Part shown: positions 61,304 to 64,000 of the stretch, one piece after another
Layout: each line of letters opens with the position of its first letter
How positions within the stretch are numbered: position 1 is the first letter of the stretch
From: Jacaranda mimosifolia
Lineage: Eukaryota; Streptophyta; Magnoliopsida; Lamiales; Bignoniaceae
Assembly (NCBI GenBank): GCA_018894105.1
Contig: CM032124.1
Location: 7,797,501 to 7,861,500 of the forward strand
DNA length: 64,000 bases
Reading direction: 5' to 3'
The notes under the pieces: model-generated
The model's input: the letters and a program-made list of their open reading frames with translations, nothing else
Databases searched by the model: none
What the model was told of the DNA's origin: nothing
Translations under genes and position numbers: made by a program

Positions 61304-62919
61304 TCAACAGTTACACTCTTGATCTGTTTCCTTTCTCTTGCAAGTCCAACCTGATGATGCACAAAACACCCCCTGATTCAATTTATATGAAGTCTCCATT
61401 TTATCAATCAAAAGACAATTAAGTAAAAGAGTTTTCTCTGTAAAAGCTATTTTAAGTGTTTGGTTTCATCTTTTATTATTGTACAGATGGCGATCATTTA
61501 GATGCATTGTCGACAGTGGATTATCCTACTTCACTTCAATTTTGCGTTAAAAAGAGTTCTCTTTTAATAGAGTAGAAAGGGACTCAATTTCGAACGTAAC
61601 GGCGGTAATAAGCAGTCAAATATTATAGCTATCTTCATACTTGTTTAATAAATGCATCCCTACTTAAAAATCAATAAAGCTCAAATATCTCTCTTCTCCT
61701 TGCAGCTTTTCCCCAAAATAATGCCAAATATTGTCTGGTCTTGGGGGATTTGATTTCCTTCTTTTGTATTTTTTGGATGAAAATTCATAGCTTGAGGAAG
61801 AGTAATAATGATTAACTTCGATAAATAGAAATATTATTTGATTATTCAAATATACCTATGAGACATTTGTTTTGAGTTCCAAATAGTATATACAAATTAA
61901 AAAGTCGGGAGGGTGTCCTTTGTTATTTTTGAGAGCAGTTATATAACGAATATTCTCGTCTTGAGTTTGGGTGACAAAGGTAGTATATTATATCAATAGA
62001 TTTTTCTCTCAGTTGAAGAACAAAAGGTTTTAGGCGGCTTTTATTGAATCACGTTTTGTTTTTATCGTATCAAGTATTATGTTTATTGTTAAAATTTGTT
62101 TGTGTAATTTGTGGTTTTTTGACAAATCTTGCACCTTGTAATTGTCTTGTGCATGGTAAATAATAAATTTAGCTCTTCCCTTGGTGTGAATGTATGATTA
62201 CAATGCAATTAAAGGAGAAAAGCTATTGAAAGCCAAAAGGAAAAAACTATGAGAAAAACTTTTTGCAATTTGATCTTCCAACTCTGAGAGTCTACCTATA
62301 GAATATGAATGTTGTACAAATTATAGGTGTCAAATTAGGTAGGCAAGAATTATGCAATTCTATGTTTACTAATTGGGTCATATTTTCCTTCCTGGAAATT
62401 TTTAGATTTTTGTCATATTGCAAAAGACTTCTATAACTTCACCTGCAAACGGTTATTGAATTTCAATTTCTAGAAAATGCAGTCCTCTTACTTGGTTTTA
62501 AAATCTCATAATCATGTCCACGGCTAGAGTTTCGTGTGTAAGTTCTCTTTCAATTTTCTTTCCCTACAGTTTTTCCTCAAGAAATCAATATCAAACACAT
62601 CTGACAGTCCAAAACATGCGTTTGATCTTGTGTTTCCTCAACAACTAATTTGGACTTTAATGGCCACATTACAAAAAATTAAGGTATCCTTTACGACCAA
62701 TTCATGATTGATACTAAAAATACAGTCTTAATTTAGTTAAAAATTGACCTAGTTGAATTCGAAGAAAATGCTCTCGTAGTTAACCTTCACTATAGTTAAT
62801 TTGTAGCTAATGATTATTTTTTTATATATATTATTAACTTTTCTATTTGTAATGCATAGCTAATCTATTGCTTTTTCAATAAATAAGACTATGAATTGAT
62901 AGTTAATAATTACTTTAAA
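61304..62919. other. 3' flank of the membrane-protein gene and intergenic sequence
   Basis: 61500-62170 is duplicated at 55190-55830. Beyond 62170 the sequence is AT-rich, with no recognisable gene; the ORF at 61664-61849 is not coding. Confidence 0.45.
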
Positions 62920-63010
62920 GGTTTAAATTCATTTGACCCCCATGTAATATGGGGTATGAGTCAAATACCCCCCTGTACTATTAAGACTTTCAAATACTCC
63001 CATCAAATTT
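62920..63010. repeat. Possible terminus of a TIR element
   Basis: ggtttaaattcatttgaccc followed by a second block with tcaaataccccc is typical of the ends of plant Mutator-like foldback elements. I found no partner end in the window. Confidence 0.35.
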
Positions 63011-63363
63011 GTTTGTCACTAGAAGAGTTATAGTTGTTTGGTTGATGTGGCACTAAAATTATCTTCCTTTATGCACTTGACCATTGGAAAATTTTATATA
63101 AAAATACTCTTGTGAGTTACTATATAATGCTTAAGTTTCTTTCTTCAATGTTGCGATGACATCTTTACTTCTTAAATTGCTACTTGTTGTAAGCATAAGT
63201 TGGGAATCTATCTTTCCTAAGGAAAAGTGTAATTAACTCAATCTCCTTCTCCAAAAGTTAGGAAATGTCTATGTTTATTCGCAACAAATTACAAAAGATC
63301 CTCTAATAGCAATTAAGAATTTGCTGGGGGTAAGCTATGATTGTGGTTGCAAAAACAAACTTC
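63011..63363. other. Intergenic sequence before the truncated copia copy
   Basis: No recognisable gene or repeat. Confidence 0.4.
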
Positions 63364-63856
63364 TAGTTAATTGAATTCTATTGCTAGAATTGTTGGTTAT
63401 GTCGATGCAGATTACGAAGGAGATTTGGACAGTAGAAGGTCTATGACAAGCTGTGTCTATTGTGTTTCAAATTGTATGGTCAGCTGGAATACAACTTTCT
63501 AGTCATCAGTTGCATTATCTACAACAGAGGCTGAGTATATAGCTTTAGCTAAAGGCGTGAAAGAAAACATTTGGCTAAAGGGGCTGATTGATTATATAGG
63601 TAAGAGTTAGGATATTACTACAGCATTTTGTGATAGTCAGAGTGCCATACAGTTGTCAGAGAACCTAGCATTCTATGAGAGAACAAAGTACACTGATGTG
63701 AGGTTTCACTTTGTTTGGGATATAGTATCTTAAAGTGTCATTTTGGTTGACAAGGTTGAGACTAAGGATAATCCAATAGATATGTTGACAAAGACTATTT
63801 CAGAAATCAAATTCGACCATTACTTGGATTTGATAAACGTTTGCATACTCAGATGA
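63364..63856 (+). pseudogene. Copia RNase H fragment
   Basis: Reads [78 protein letters not shown] then a stop, and KDNPIDMLTKTISEIKFDHY. Catalytic D-E-D positions are kept, better than in the complete copy (which reads GYVGADYEGDLDN). Several stops are present. Confidence 0.85.
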
Positions 63857-63916
63857 CGTCCGTTTTGGGGGGAGAAAAAGATGACGGATAGAGAAGTTCA
63901 AGTTAAGGTGGAGAAT

Positions 63917-64000
63917 TGTTGATTATGTCCTGAAATTGAAGCCACAAATGGCGAGAAATGGATGAAACTATGTGAAACAGTGTGGAATGGACAAGATGGG
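63917..64000 (+). repeat. Start of a copia 3' LTR (partial)
   Basis: Begins tgttgattatgtcctg directly after aggtggagaat, matching the start of the LTR at 43122. Cut off by the window end. Confidence 0.8.

Larger units (their letters stand above)
63364..64000 (+). mobile_element. Truncated copia copy of the 38392-43813 family
   Basis: From tagttaattgaattctattg (63364) onward it matches about 42562-43200: an RNase H relic, the purine tract and the start of a 3' LTR at 63917. Everything upstream of RNase H is missing. It runs out of the window. Confidence 0.85.

Overview
This looks like nuclear DNA from a flowering plant, most likely a eudicot. It is AT-rich, has no bacterial operon structure, and is dominated by plant-type transposable elements: Ty3/gypsy of the Tat lineage with two RNase H domains, Ty1/copia, Helitron, hAT-like and Mutator-like foldback elements. 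The only apparent non-transposon genes are decayed copies of one plant-type multi-pass membrane protein family. I cannot name the species. I see no intact long open reading frame; almost every coding stretch is broken by stops or frameshifts, so most entries are pseudogenes.

Layout. 1-3997: gag-only (TR-GAG-like) gypsy element on the minus strand. 4111-7614: cluster of long-inverted-repeat elements around a GC-rich degenerate repeat, with a 664-bp hAT-like insertion (6717-7380). 8998-10645 and 16417-16941: two gene fragments on either side of a Ty1/copia element whose two LTR candidates do not match. 18491-19954 and 20338-20972: non-autonomous TIR elements. 21587-35201: a 13.6-kb Tat-lineage gypsy element with clear LTRs, a GTAGG target duplication and an antisense Plant Mobile Domain ORF. 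36867-37778: another TIR element. 38392-43813: complete but dead Ty1/copia element.

44550-44900, 55837-56152 and 56228-56657: three copies of one foldback MITE family. 46399-47846: Mutator-like foldback element with a 9-bp target duplication and an internal GC-rich island. 48665-54566: Helitron territory, with two 3' termini and one Rep/helicase coding relic. 54590-55830: duplicated flanks of the membrane-protein gene without the gene. 56880-58555: foldback element with a tRNA-like pol III promoter in each arm. 59195-61303: fullest copy of the membrane-protein gene, frameshifted. 63364-64000: truncated copy of the second copia family.

The membrane-protein family occurs at 8998-10645, 16417-16941 and 59195-61303, with a gene-less duplicate at 54590-55830. 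Retroelements, Helitrons and foldback elements have since broken up or inserted beside these copies. The most informative structures are the Tat element with its antisense PMD frame, the copia element with non-matching LTRs between two gene paralogue fragments, the Mutator-like element carrying a GC-rich island, and the foldback element with paired tRNA-like sequences. All similarity statements are by-eye readings; no database search was possible.
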